This document shows, in pieces, positions 16,712 to 24,849 of a DNA stretch of 49,406 bases. Under the pieces are notes generated by a model that worked only from the letters and a program-made list of their open reading frames with translations, was not told where the DNA came from and did no database searches. The position numbers were made by a program, and so were the translations under genes. The stretch comes from Clostridia bacterium (GTDB lineage: Bacteria; Bacillota; Clostridia; Christensenellales; CAG-917), in the NCBI GenBank assembly GCA_900763875.1, contig CAAFLX010000006.1, forward strand, positions 1 to 49,406. The letters run 5' to 3'. Each line of letters opens with the position of its first letter. Within the stretch, counting starts at the first letter, position 1.

Positions 16712-17515
16712 TGGCGAGGTTTTCGTTCCGCGCAAAATTATGCGTTTTTGAGGGAAATAGCAGTCCTTGCGTATGAGCACCGACCTTGAAAGTTTGCCGT
16801 TTTCGTAGAAGTCGAGATATCCCTCCGACCTAAGTCCCTCTTTGCCGTAGGTGTCCACGCACTCTTTGCCAAGCTCCAAGCTGTCGTCTTGGCGGTATTC
16901 TACCTCAAAAGGTATTGTGCCCACCGTCAACGAGCGTCTTTTTATCTCGAATTTGTCAACGCCGAACATTTGTGCGCGCAGGTATTTTCCGTCCGCACTC
17001 ATTCGTATGGTGACGGGCGATGAGAGCGTGTTGACAAAGCGTAAATCGCTTTGGCTCGAAACCATAGCGTCAAACGAGGGGGCAACGTAGCTTACGGGCA
17101 GAGAGTGCGCCCTCACGCAAGTTATCGCCATATTTGCAAGCAAAGCGCAGTTGTAGAGGGTGCTTGACACTTGGCATACGCCGCCTCCCACACCCTCGAC
17201 GAAATCGCCGTCCTGAATGACGAACGCGCTTTTGAATCCGTTTTCCGCCGTCCGCCTGCCGACAAGGTCGTTGAAAGAAAATTCGTCCTCGGGGTATAGC
17301 ACAAGCCCGTCGATTTTGCGTGCGGCAAGCGCAATGTTGTCCTTTCTGTTCTGTTTGCTGTCGCCATAGTAGGTCGAAAAGCACGCCACGCTATGCCACG
17401 CCTCGTTTTCCTCGTCCAAAGCAAACGCTCTGTTTGGCATTTTCACTCCTCCCAGCGACAACGTCGTCGCCAACGCGACAAGTATAGTCGCAAACACCGC
17501 TTTTTTCTTCTTCAT
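16694..17515 (-). CDS. VanW family protein, exported
   Basis: 273 residues. The N-terminus, four lysines then AVFATILVALATTLSL, is a signal peptide or anchor. The rest is the VanW domain: FSTYY near residue 47, the RKDNIALAARKIDGLVLYPEDEFSFND block near 57-81, GVGGGVCQVSSTLYNCAL near 109-126 and RFVNTLSSPVTI near 160. VanW occurs in some vancomycin-resistance clusters, but most members, including lone ones like this, have no known function; a cell-surface role is likely. No resistance genes are nearby. No Shine-Dalgarno; TACTAT sits 4 bases before the ATG. Confidence 0.9.
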   Translation of the reverse strand: MKKKKAVFATILVALATTLSLGGVKMPNRAFALDEENEAWHSVACFSTYYGDSKQNRKDNIALAARKIDGLVLYPEDEFSFNDLVGRRTAENGFKSAFVIQDGDFVEGVGGGVCQVSSTLYNCALLANMAITCVRAHSLPVSYVAPSFDAMVSSQSDLRFVNTLSSPVTIRMSADGKYLRAQMFGVDKFEIKRRSLTVGTIPFEVEYRQDDSLELGKECVDTYGKEGLRSEGYLDFYENGKLSRSVLIRKDCYFPQKRIILRGTKTSPLTDAP

Positions 17516-17556
17516 AAATATAGTATGCGCGCGAGCGAGAGATTAATTTATAAAAA

Positions 17557-17691
17557 GCACAACGTGTTATCGCCTGCGGCGATGATAGGGCACGTTGTGC
17601 AGTGATATTTGCGCAAGCGCAAGTGATATTGTCCTACGGACAGTGATATCGCCCATGGCGATGATATCACGGCGTGATGATATCGTTGTGT
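17557..17691. repeat. Family-E triloop hairpin array, copy E1
   Basis: GCACAACGTG/CACGTTGTGC encloses the first of several short hairpins: CGCC-tgc-GGCG, a TTGCG/CGCAA hairpin, TGTCC-tac-GGACA, CGCC-cat-GGCG. They are separated by TGATATC-like spacers. No coding potential. Confidence 0.8.
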
Positions 17692-17694
17692 ACT

Positions 17695-17990
17695 CTAAAT
17701 GCAATTTTCCCCTTTCCTCACGTGTTTTCCCTATCACCGTTCCCCCTTAAAAGGGAACCCACGGTGACCGCGTAGCGGGGGACAACACTCGGCACTCACA
17801 TAGATAAGTATCGTCCCCTTGTTATGTCACTGCGCTTTGTGCGCCGGCTTCGCAACAGAATGGCGCAGTCGCTTGTACTATCCGTCAAGTTCGGCGCTCG
17901 CTTTTCTCGCCGCCTTGCGGCTCGCACTCCGAATAGGCACATACCATTAATAAGTGCGCTCTGAATGAGTGTTCGTTTGGATTGCGGAGT
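17695..17990 (-). repeat. Family-A interspersed repeat, copy A3
   Basis: Reverse-oriented copy, recognised by CCTCACGTGTTTTCCC, GTTCCC...GGGAACCCACG, CTCGCCGCCTTGCGGCTCG and GAATGAGTG. Variable hairpin of the ACTGCGCC type with Cys-like TTGCGAAGC loop. Together with E1 it fills the gap before the ZIP gene. Confidence 0.85.
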
Positions 17991-18060
17991 TGTGGAAGTG
18001 GAAAATGTGAGAGAAAATATCAAAAAATGAAACTTGTTTCATATAATTTATTCCGAATGG

Positions 18061-18089
18061 TTGTCTTGTATTTTTGGATGGTATATAAT
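18061..18089 (+). promoter_or_regulatory. Promoter of the ZIP transporter
   Basis: TTGTCT (18061-18066), 17-base spacer, TATAAT (18084-18089). The expected start nucleotide is the A of ATG 18095. Confidence 0.7.
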
Positions 18090-18094
18090 AGGCG

Positions 18095-18967
18095 ATGAGA
18101 GAGAATGATATGAATAAACTTATTTTGATTTTGTCGCTGGTTGCGGGCATTGTCGGCACGGGGCTGGGCGGCGTAATTGGCGTGTTGCTCAAAAACAAGG
18201 GCAACAAAATTATGGGCAGAGTGCTCAGTTTTGCAGGCGGCGTTATGGTTGGCGTCGTCACGTTCGAGATGCTTCCAGAGGCGGTTGAATATTCCAAAAT
18301 CGAAAACGCTTTCGAGCAGTCGGGCATACTGATTGCGGTATCCTCGCTTGTTGTGGGTATGCTTGTTATATTCGGGCTGAACAAATTGTTGGACGTTGTC
18401 GAGAATATGAGAGAAACGCACAGGAGCATAGAGGAGCTTCACCACGAGACAAAAGTCATCGAGGCAAACGACGCTCTTATGGCGGATTCCGAGTGCGTTG
18501 TCAAAACGCAGGAAGTTGACAAAAAATCTTTGCTCAAAGCAGGCATAATTATGCTCATTGCAATCGCGCTTCACAATCTTCCCGAGGGCATGGCAATCGG
18601 CGCGACGGGCGCAGGCAACGCTCAAACGGGCGTGCTTATCGCAATCATAATCGCTGTGCATAATATCCCCGAAGGTATGGCAATATCCGCTCCTTTGGCA
18701 AGCGGCGGCGTAAAGGGTTGGAAAACGGTTTTGCTCACAGCTCTTGCAGGCGCGGCAACGGTGGTCGGCGCGGTGATAGGTCTTGCGGTTGGCGGCATAA
18801 GCAAACTTGCAAGCGGAATTTGTATGGGACTTGCAGGCGGCGCAATGCTCTATGTGACCTTTTGCGAAATCTTGCCGCAATCCATACTTATGGAAGAGGG
18901 CAGAGTGCCGGCGGTCAGCATGCTTGTGGGCATAATTTGCTCTATGGTTTTCGTTTTTGCTTTTTAA
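18095..18967 (+). CDS. ZIP family divalent metal transporter (ZupT-like)
   Basis: 290 residues, eight predicted helices. The metal-site signatures HNLPEGMAIG at about residue 159 and HNIPEGMAIS at about 189 are complete, with a His-containing cytoplasmic loop (ETHRSIEELHHE, near 108-119) between helices 3 and 4. It imports Zn2+ or Fe2+/Mn2+. Two starts are possible: ATG 18095, which the promoter would make leaderless, and ATG 18110, which has only a weak GAGAG before it; I list the first. AAGAAAAATTTTTCTT right after the stop is a perfect palindrome. The birA gene begins 59 bp downstream. Confidence 0.9.
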   Translation: MRENDMNKLILILSLVAGIVGTGLGGVIGVLLKNKGNKIMGRVLSFAGGVMVGVVTFEMLPEAVEYSKIENAFEQSGILIAVSSLVVGMLVIFGLNKLLDVVENMRETHRSIEELHHETKVIEANDALMADSECVVKTQEVDKKSLLKAGIIMLIAIALHNLPEGMAIGATGAGNAQTGVLIAIIIAVHNIPEGMAISAPLASGGVKGWKTVLLTALAGAATVVGAVIGLAVGGISKLASGICMGLAGGAMLYVTFCEILPQSILMEEGRVPAVSMLVGIICSMVFVFAF

Positions 18968-19026
18968 GAAAAATTTTTCTTTGAAAATCGACAAATAAGC
19001 GGCAAAGATGTGCTACAATTTGCTCG

Positions 19027-19800
19027 ATGAAAAGCGTTGCAACAAAAAAAGGAATATCAAAACTTTTGACCTCGCCGTTCGACGTCGAGGTTTTTGATAC
19101 GCTTTCGTCGTCCAATCTCACCGCAAAAGACGAGGTTTTGACCTCGGATAGGACAAACTTCGTCGTTGTTGCAAGAGAGCAGACGGGCGGGAGAGGAAGG
19201 TTCGAGCGCAAGTTCTTTTCGCCAAAAGATTGCGGAGCGTATTTCAGCGCGGTCGTCACGCCGAGTGAGGAGCAAGTGGAGTATATCACCCCTCTTTGCG
19301 CAGTTGCAACGGCAAAAGCCATCAGAGAAATATGCCAAAAAAACGCACAAATCAAGTGGGTGAACGACGTCTTTGTTGACTCAAAAAAGTGCGTTGGCAT
19401 ACTTTGCGAGGCGGTGGCAAGCCAAAATTCTTCAAAAATCGACAGAATCGTGATGGGAATCGGCATAAACATCATCGAGCCGAGGGGCGGTTATGACGAA
19501 AGTATAAAGGATATAGTCGGAGCTGTTGGCGATGGCGTAGAGAACGCCGCAAACAGGCTGATTGCAAAAACCCTCGACAATATTTGGGATATGCTGTCAT
19601 CTTTCGACCCAAGCAAAATCGCCAAAGAATACAAGGATTTGTCTATGCTCATAGGCAAAAACGTGGTCGTTTGCAGGGTCGCAAAGGACGATAAATGCGC
19701 AAAAGTTTGCAATATTGACGAAAAATGCCGTCTTGTCGTTGAGTACGAGGACGGAGATATAGAAAGTTTGGACGGCGGCGAGGTGAGAATAAAATGGTAA
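19027..19800 (+). CDS. birA: Biotin--protein ligase, no DNA-binding domain
   Basis: 257 residues. Biotin/AMP-binding loop with GGRGRF near residue 56, KWVNDVF near 114 and GILCE near 127, then a C-terminal SH3-like domain (IGKNVVVCR, DIESLDGGEVRI). It makes biotinyl-AMP and attaches biotin to carrier lysines; in this window the target is the carrier protein at 47388-47783. The N-terminal winged helix of regulatory BirA is absent, so it cannot repress biotin genes itself. The start has no Shine-Dalgarno; TACAAT (19014-19019) lies 7 bases before the ATG, again close to a leaderless layout. The 3' end overlaps bioY by 7 bases. Confidence 0.93.
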   Translation: MKSVATKKGISKLLTSPFDVEVFDTLSSSNLTAKDEVLTSDRTNFVVVAREQTGGRGRFERKFFSPKDCGAYFSAVVTPSEEQVEYITPLCAVATAKAIREICQKNAQIKWVNDVFVDSKKCVGILCEAVASQNSSKIDRIVMGIGINIIEPRGGYDESIKDIVGAVGDGVENAANRLIAKTLDNIWDMLSSFDPSKIAKEYKDLSMLIGKNVVVCRVAKDDKCAKVCNIDEKCRLVVEYEDGDIESLDGGEVRIKW

Positions 19801-20441
19801 AAACTCAAAACGCAACAACAAAATCAAATTCCAAAGCGGTTTCAAGAACGTTGCGCCTTGTGCGTATCGCAATTTTTGTCGCACTCATCATCGTGGGCGC
19901 GTTTGTCAAGTTTCCAATCGGCATAGTGCCGGTGTCTATGCAGTTTGCATTTTGTATGTTCGCATCTCTCATGCTCGGCGGACTCGACGCTTTTATTTGC
20001 GTTGCAATCTACATCGTTATGGGGCTTGTCGGCATACCCGTGTTCTCGGCAGGCGGCGGAATTACCTATGTTCTGCAACCCACGTTCGGATATATTTTGG
20101 GCTTTTTGATTGCCGCGCCCGTGGGCGGATTTGTGGCAAGAGGGTTCAAAAACAATTCCACACTCAACATATGGAGGCTGTTGCTCGGAGCGTTTTGCGC
20201 GCTCGTCATCGTCTATTTCGTGGGCGTAATGTATATGTATCTCATGCTCAACTTCTACGTCGGCAAGGCTATGACGATGGCAAAGGCTTGGATGGTCGGT
20301 TGCGCGGTGTTTTTGCCAACCGATTGCAGTTGGTGCGTGGTGGGCGCGCTCGTGACCTACGCCGTGCTCAAACGCTACAATCCGCAAATCACCGTCCCCA
20401 AAACTATGCGCTCCGCACCCTACGTGAGGGAAATCGACTGA
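19794..20441 (+). CDS. bioY: Biotin transporter BioY (ECF S component)
   Basis: 215 residues, six membrane helices. The GIVPVSMQF segment near residue 42 and the AGGGITYVLQPTFGYILGFL signature near 83-102 identify the biotin-specific substrate-binding subunit of an energy-coupling-factor transporter. The shared ATPase and T subunits are not in the window. Translationally coupled to birA by a 7-base overlap, giving uptake plus attachment in one transcript. No biosynthesis genes are nearby, so the organism may depend on imported biotin. A terminator follows about 80 bp downstream. Confidence 0.93.
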   Translation: MVKTQNATTKSNSKAVSRTLRLVRIAIFVALIIVGAFVKFPIGIVPVSMQFAFCMFASLMLGGLDAFICVAIYIVMGLVGIPVFSAGGGITYVLQPTFGYILGFLIAAPVGGFVARGFKNNSTLNIWRLLLGAFCALVIVYFVGVMYMYLMLNFYVGKAMTMAKAWMVGCAVFLPTDCSWCVVGALVTYAVLKRYNPQITVPKTMRSAPYVREID

Positions 20442-20522
20442 TTATCCACAAAGTGCGAGCCTCAAAAACAACGCCGCATACAAGGCGCAACGCCGTATAT
20501 GAGGTTTATGGTGCAAAATATC

Positions 20523-20552
20523 GTCGCTCCGTTTGGGGCGACTTTTCTTTTT
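20523..20552 (+). terminator. Terminator of birA-bioY
   Basis: GTCGCTCC-gttt-GGGGCGAC followed by TTTTCTTTTT. Confidence 0.8.
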
Positions 20553-20718
20553 CAAAACCGAATTGACCTATCCGTCGCAATCGTCATAGGCTCGATTTGT
20601 GGGCGAAACTAGGGCGTGGAATGGACAAAAAAGTGAATTTTTGCGACTTTTGCGTATTGTATTCGCGCGGTGGATATGTTAAAATAACCGTATAATATAA
20701 TACTTACGGGAGTTAATT

Positions 20719-21756
20719 ATGCAACACGAAATCACACAACCTATCGACCTGTTGAACAAGGACGGCAATATCATCGAGCCGGGCTTTGCAAAAAAAATGC
20801 TCTTCAATTATAACCGCGAGAATATAACCGCAAAAAAGTCGCGTATCAAAGAGTGGGACTACTACTATATTGGCAACAAAGAGTTTGCGCTTGCTCTCAC
20901 CATCAGCGATATGGGCGCGCTCGGCGCATTGAGCCTCACCGTGATGGATTTCGTCACCCCCGCTCAATTCACCAATTCCGTTGTGTGTCTCTTCCCGATG
21001 GGCAAGTTCAATATGCCTCGCACAAGCGAAAAGGGCGATTGCTCGTTCAAAATCGGCAAGGTCGAAATGAAGTTTGAAAACGACGGCACAAAACGCCGCC
21101 TCACAGGCGTTTATCCCAACGCCGACAAGTCGGGCACAACCGTCAAGTGGGACGTGACGCTCTCCGACGCGCCAGAAGAGAGTATGGTCATCGCAACGCC
21201 CTTCAACAAAAAAGGCTATTTCTATTTCAACCAAAAAATCAACTGTATGAAAGCCGAGGGAAGTTTCTTCCTCAACGACAAGGAGTGCAAGTTCGACGGC
21301 GCGGACAGCCTCGCCACTCTCGACTGGGGACGCGGCATTTGGACGTACGACAACACTTGGTATTGGGGCAGCCTCCAAACTCGCCTCGATGACGGCTCTT
21401 TGTTTGGTTGGAATATCGGCTATGGCTTTGGCGACACCACCGCCGCAAGCGAAGATATGCTCTTCTACAACGGCAAATCCCACAAAATCGGCCGCACCGA
21501 GTTTATCATTCCCGGCGACAAAGAGGGCGAGCCGCGCTATATGGAGGACTGGAAATTCGTCTCCGACGACGGTCGCCTCGATTGCACTTTCCACCCCCTC
21601 ATCGACCGCTACGCTCCCGTTGACCTCAAATTCCTCTGCATGATTCCTCACCAAGTCTTCGGCTACGTCAGCGGCAAGTGCGTCCTCGATGACGGCAAGG
21701 AAATAGAGTTGAAGGATGTGTTGTGTTTTGCCGAGAAGGTTCACAACAAGTGGTAA
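20719..21756 (+). CDS. DUF2804 family protein (copy A)
   Basis: 345 residues, no signal peptide or membrane segment. It resembles DUF2804: Trp/Tyr-rich, beta-strand-rich, with the family-like core LDWGRGIWTYDNTWYWGSL near residues 195-213 and a closing FGYVSGKCVLDDG near 312-324. The function of DUF2804 is unknown; the fold is thought to be lipocalin-like, which would suit binding of a hydrophobic ligand (inference). GGGAG precedes the ATG and TATAAT (20691-20696) gives a probable -10 without a good -35. A second DUF2804-like gene lies 2 kb away on the other strand. The stop codon abuts element C3. Confidence 0.8.
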   Translation: MQHEITQPIDLLNKDGNIIEPGFAKKMLFNYNRENITAKKSRIKEWDYYYIGNKEFALALTISDMGALGALSLTVMDFVTPAQFTNSVVCLFPMGKFNMPRTSEKGDCSFKIGKVEMKFENDGTKRRLTGVYPNADKSGTTVKWDVTLSDAPEESMVIATPFNKKGYFYFNQKINCMKAEGSFFLNDKECKFDGADSLATLDWGRGIWTYDNTWYWGSLQTRLDDGSLFGWNIGYGFGDTTAASEDMLFYNGKSHKIGRTEFIIPGDKEGEPRYMEDWKFVSDDGRLDCTFHPLIDRYAPVDLKFLCMIPHQVFGYVSGKCVLDDGKEIELKDVLCFAEKVHNKW

Positions 21757-21878
21757 AAACGTGCTATTTGGCGAATAACGGCGTCAGTGGCATTTGTTTG
21801 TCAACTCATGTGCACTATGCACATTAGGGTTGACTCCCAAACGTCACTTCCTTGTTCTTCATCCAAATATCCCGTTTT
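21756..21878 (+). repeat. Family-C 3'-end element, copy C3
   Basis: Outer arms AAAACGtGcTATTTGG / CCAAATAtCcCGTTTT (14 of 16 paired). Inner stem GTGGCATTTG/CAAACGTCAC (21787-21847) with one G-U and one mismatch. Apex ATGTGC-actat-GCACAT, where GC/GC replaces the usual AC/GT, a compensatory change. Conserved CGAATAACGGCGTCA and CTTCCTTGTTCTTCATC. Confidence 0.8.
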
Positions 21879-21879
21879 A

Positions 21880-22265
21880 CAAATGCGCTATTTGGCGACT
21901 AATTTCGTCAGGTGCGATTGCTCAAACGATTGCTCAAACGGCGTTGCGGTTATGGCAACCGCCCCATTGTCGTTCAGAGGAGCAAAGCGACGTGGGAATC
22001 CCCTAAATAGAAACGAAAACACAGTGGCGGTTGCCACTGACCGCACTTGTTCTCACAATCACTAACCGCGCACATTGCTCAAACTACGCCTAGGCAACGG
22101 CAACACGCAGGTGCGCATTGCCGAGAGCCTCGCTTGTTCTCGCAATTTCTACCGCGCAGAAAATCTTTGCTATCAGTTCGAGCAGGGGCAAAAACTCCTG
22201 CCACAGACTCGCAAGATTGTCTGCTTGGTGAAGTGCGCCTTTGGCGCAAGCGGAATATTTGAAAA
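21880..22265 (+). repeat. C-type 5' fragment, D motifs and family-B copy B4
   Basis: CTATTTGGCGACTAATTTCGTCA (a C-type 5' half) leads into two overlapping D starts and a full D motif (21929-21958), a GTGGGAATCCCC block, a truncated B head (CAATCACTAACCGCGCA, 22050-22073), a D-like piece, then complete B4 (about 22133-22262): TCTACCGCGCA, CTTTGCTATCAG, GGGGCAAAAACTCCTG, CAGAC/GTCTG hairpin, CTGCTTGGTG and a TGCGCC/GGCGCA hairpin. No gene. Confidence 0.75.
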
Positions 22266-22286
22266 CTTATTCCGAATCATCACAAA

Positions 22287-22420
22287 GTGATATCACCGCA
22301 CGCAGTGCGATTCATCGCCATAGGCGATAATACTGTCCGCAAGGACAATATCACGCACGCTCTGCGTGCATATCAATGTTGCCATAGGCAACAATCTAGT
22401 TGTGGCTTTGCCACAAGTGT
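22287..22420. repeat. Family-E triloop hairpin array, copy E2
   Basis: Six consecutive hairpins with short loops and unrelated stems: CCGCAC-gc-AGTGCG-like, TCGCC-ata-GGCGA, TGTCC-gca-AGGACA-like, GCACGC-tct-GCGTGC, GTTGCC-ata-GGCAAC, TTGTGGC-ttt-GCCACAA. The last ends 15 bases before ATG 22435, so the array is the probable 5' leader of the next gene. Confidence 0.8.
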
Positions 22421-22434
22421 TTCAAGGTGAAAAT

Positions 22435-23157
22435 ATGAACTACAATGGTGAAGGCGTGCATGCTTTGGTGTGTGCGGTGGAGGATTTGACCAACTCCAAT
22501 CTCATTTTTGTTGACCGAAAGCTCAAACCCGTGTTGAAGTGTTTGGCGTATTATCCCGAGTTCCGCTCGGTGCTTTCAAAGTGCAGTCAGGGTTTCGACT
22601 ATGACGCGGAAAAGAAAAAAGCGTGTTCCAAACTTGGTGACAGCGATGTTTTCAGACTCCCCAAAAATCCGAAAACTCTCGTTGCGCTCGTGTCTAATAT
22701 GCTTGTCGAATTTGACGCGGACGGAATGGACGTTGTTGCGTTTTCCGCCAAGTATTTCCCCGAGGAAACAAAGCAAGCAAGTTTCGAGCAGTTTTGTTCG
22801 AGGATAGTCGAGCCGTTCAAACTCGCGCTCGTGTCCTTGGTTGTGGACGGCGTTGAAGACGAGGTGCAGACTGTTGAACGCACGGTGGAATTTGCCTCCA
22901 GCGGACTTCATCAGCAAACCGAATATCTCATTGTTGCCATGTACAACACCTTGCAAGAGGCAACCCTTGACGACGACGAAAGGGCAGACTTTATGATTAT
23001 GCTCGAAGGCTTTGCCGCCGCGCTCGATACGCGCGATTCGCTTATGATAAAAGCAGTTTGGTCGGGGCTTAAAAAGGCACTTTTGGCAAAGAAACTTTGT
23101 CAAAAAGAAGTTGAAAAAACCTCCGATGTCCTGCGCCTCTATCTTGTCACGAAATAA
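22435..23157 (+). CDS. Hypothetical protein, helical, 240 residues
   Basis: Not recognised. Soluble, mostly alpha-helical and acidic, no signal peptide, no membrane helix, no metal motif. Long predicted helices cover residues about 10-50, 95-165 and 170-235. Codon use and clean frame support a real gene. The start is ATG 22435 with AAGGTGA 6 bases upstream; the frame is open further 5' but that part translates the triloop array. It stands alone between repeat blocks (E2 and A4), between the two DUF2804 genes, without an obvious promoter other than possible ones inside the repeats. The setting gives no functional clue. Confidence 0.7.
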   Translation: MNYNGEGVHALVCAVEDLTNSNLIFVDRKLKPVLKCLAYYPEFRSVLSKCSQGFDYDAEKKKACSKLGDSDVFRLPKNPKTLVALVSNMLVEFDADGMDVVAFSAKYFPEETKQASFEQFCSRIVEPFKLALVSLVVDGVEDEVQTVERTVEFASSGLHQQTEYLIVAMYNTLQEATLDDDERADFMIMLEGFAAALDTRDSLMIKAVWSGLKKALLAKKLCQKEVEKTSDVLRLYLVTK

Positions 23158-23457
23158 TTAGAATACTTATACACGGAATTTGCTTATTCGGAGTGCGAGC
23201 CGCAACGGCGGCGAGAAAATGGAGCACCGAGCTTGACGGCAGTACCGTCCGACTGCGCCGTGTTGTTGCGTAGCTGGCGCACAAAGGACGGTGGCATAAC
23301 AAGAGAGATGCCCCTATCTATGCGAGTGCCGAGTGTGTCCCCACGCGGAGCGGACGGCGTGGGTTCCCTTTTAAGGGGGAACGGCGGTAGGGGAAACACG
23401 TGAGGAAGGGGGAAGTTGCATTTGAATTGTATTTTCAAAAACTCTTGTAGAGAAATC
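23158..23457 (+). repeat. Family-A interspersed repeat, copy A4
   Basis: Starts right after the hypothetical gene. Variable hairpin here is ACCGTCC (23244-23250) with GGACGGT (23286-23292): the inner TGCGCC...GGCGCA part equals A1 but the base of the stem changed on both sides. Ends ACTCTTGTAGAGAAATC. Confidence 0.85.
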
Positions 23458-23465
23458 TTATTGTT

Positions 23466-23529
23466 GTAGGAATGTAAAAAACAAGGCAAACAAAAGGAAG
23501 ACGCGCAAACTTGCGCGTCTTCCGTCAAC
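23466..23529 (-). repeat. Distal duplicate of the DUF2804-B 3' hairpin (64 bp)
   Basis: 61 of 64 bases identical to 23631-23694 (period 165 bp); two differences are in the hairpin loop. With that copy it flanks element B5. Confidence 0.9.
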
Positions 23530-23636
23530 AAATGGCGTGCAACGCACGCCAACACCAAGCAGATAATTTGGCGAAACTGTGGCAGGAGTTTTTGTCCGTG
23601 CTTGAACTGATAGCACAAATTCTCTGCGCGGTAGAA
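23530..23636 (-). repeat. Family-B element, copy B5
   Basis: Reverse strand: TCTACCGCGCAGAGAA, TGTGCTATCAGTTC, GGACAAAAACTCCTGCC, ATCTGCTTGGTG, GGCGTGC/GCACGCC hairpin. Most similar to B4. Confidence 0.85.
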
Positions 23637-23712
23637 ATGTAAAAAACAAGGCAAACAAAAGGAAGACGCGCAAAACTGCGCGTCTTCCGTCAACTTGCCT
23701 TGTTTTTTACAT
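23637..23712 (-). terminator. Short C-type 3' hairpin of DUF2804-B
   Basis: Reverse strand: ATGTAAAAAACAAGGCAA pairs perfectly over 18 bp with TTGCCTTGTTTTTTACAT; the first arm includes the stop TAA. Inner 12-bp stem GGAAGACGCGCA/TGCGCGTCTTCC with 6-base spacers on both sides. Same architecture as 7037-7110 with covarying stems. Confidence 0.8.
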
Positions 23713-24792
23713 GTGCGTCGTCTTATCCTCGCCGATGCCGAGCATGCCGTCAACGACGTATTTTTTGCCGTTGGTGTCGGTCACATAGCCGCTTATCGTG
23801 CCGTAGGGGAGAGCGTAGTAGCAAAGCACGGGAATGGGCATATAGAACACTTGCTTGATTTCAAACTTGATGTCTACGATGCCTTTGCCTGCCTCGTCCT
23901 TGATATACCAAACGTTGGCTTTTTTCTTGCCTTTTTCGTGAGTGAACACGACGGGAGGCATGGGGAAGGACTCGTTGTCAACCCAAATGACGTTCTCGTT
24001 GTAGTTGTGTTGGTCAACGGATTGGTTTCTTGTGAGGTTGAAAGCGAAGTATCTCTTTGTGCCGTTGTCGTCGATTTGCCCCATAGAGGTGAGCCAATCG
24101 TAGTGGGCGTTGAAGGGATAGAAACCTTTGTGGTCGTCGATGATGCCGACCGAACGCTCGTTGGTGGTGTACACCTTGCCGTTTACGGTGATAGTGCCGC
24201 TGGCTTTGAAGAAATCTTTTTCGCTGTAGAGCGCGTTTCTAAACGAGCCGTCCTTGTTTCTTGCAAGGGGCATAACGCCGTTTGCAAGCGGAGAGATGCG
24301 CTCAAATTTGATATCGATTGTAAACTCGCCGTTTTTGCCTTTGGTGAATCCTTTTGCGTGTGCTTTGCCGTTCAAAAAGTCGTTTTCGATTCTATATTCG
24401 CTGTGTTTTGTTTTGCAGTAGCAATGATCGTCCACGAGTTGAGATGCAACGCGCGCCTTTTTCTTGGGCACAAGGTTGCGCCAGCTGTAGATTTTGTTTT
24501 CCTTTTTGTCGTACCAAACGAAAATGGAAAAGCCCATAGGACCTGTGTTATACACTGCGCTGATGAGCGCGCCCTCATCCATGTGGACTTCAAACGCCTC
24601 CCATTCGACAAGTCTTGACGCCTTCATAAAATCGGGCATTTTGCTGCCGCAGGGCTTTTGGGCATCAAGGAGATTGAGATTCTTGAAAGGCGCGTCGAAA
24701 GTGCCGAAATGCACCTTGCCGTTTTCCACGATAGAATCGGGGGTGGGGGCAGGCAAACGCGTCGAACTGATGTAGTCGGGTAAATTGCTCAT
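23707..24792 (-). CDS. DUF2804-like protein (copy B)
   Basis: 361 residues, soluble, beta-rich. IIDDHKGFYPFNAHYDWLTS near residues 218-237 is the counterpart of the Trp/Tyr core in copy A, and GTISGYVTDTNGKKYVVDGMLG near the C-terminus matches copy A's closing block. The two proteins are divergent paralogues or members of sister subfamilies rather than recent duplicates. Function unknown. AAGGAAGG precedes ATG 24792 and a TTGCGC-N17-TATAAT promoter lies upstream. Its stop codon sits in the 5' arm of an 18-bp hairpin. Confidence 0.78.
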   Translation of the reverse strand: MSNLPDYISSTRLPAPTPDSIVENGKVHFGTFDAPFKNLNLLDAQKPCGSKMPDFMKASRLVEWEAFEVHMDEGALISAVYNTGPMGFSIFVWYDKKENKIYSWRNLVPKKKARVASQLVDDHCYCKTKHSEYRIENDFLNGKAHAKGFTKGKNGEFTIDIKFERISPLANGVMPLARNKDGSFRNALYSEKDFFKASGTITVNGKVYTTNERSVGIIDDHKGFYPFNAHYDWLTSMGQIDDNGTKRYFAFNLTRNQSVDQHNYNENVIWVDNESFPMPPVVFTHEKGKKKANVWYIKDEAGKGIVDIKFEIKQVFYMPIPVLCYYALPYGTISGYVTDTNGKKYVVDGMLGIGEDKTTHM

Positions 24793-24820
24793 AGGTTTCC
24801 TTCCTTAGATTAATGATGAT

Positions 24821-24849
24821 ATTATAACACAAAACTTTGTAAAGCGCAA
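24821..24849 (-). promoter_or_regulatory. Promoter of DUF2804-B
   Basis: Reverse strand TTGCGC (24844-24849), 17-base spacer, TATAAT (24821-24826). Confidence 0.65.

Noticed and set aside
16694..17515. Vancomycin resistance locus
   Set aside because: A lone VanW-family protein without vanA/H/X/R/S-type neighbours does not indicate resistance.
18967..19026. Biotin operator or riboswitch before birA-bioY
   Set aside because: No BirA-type operator palindrome is seen, and this BirA has no DNA-binding domain.
22287..22420. CRISPR array
   Set aside because: Units differ in sequence, spacing is too short, and there are no identical direct repeats or cas genes.
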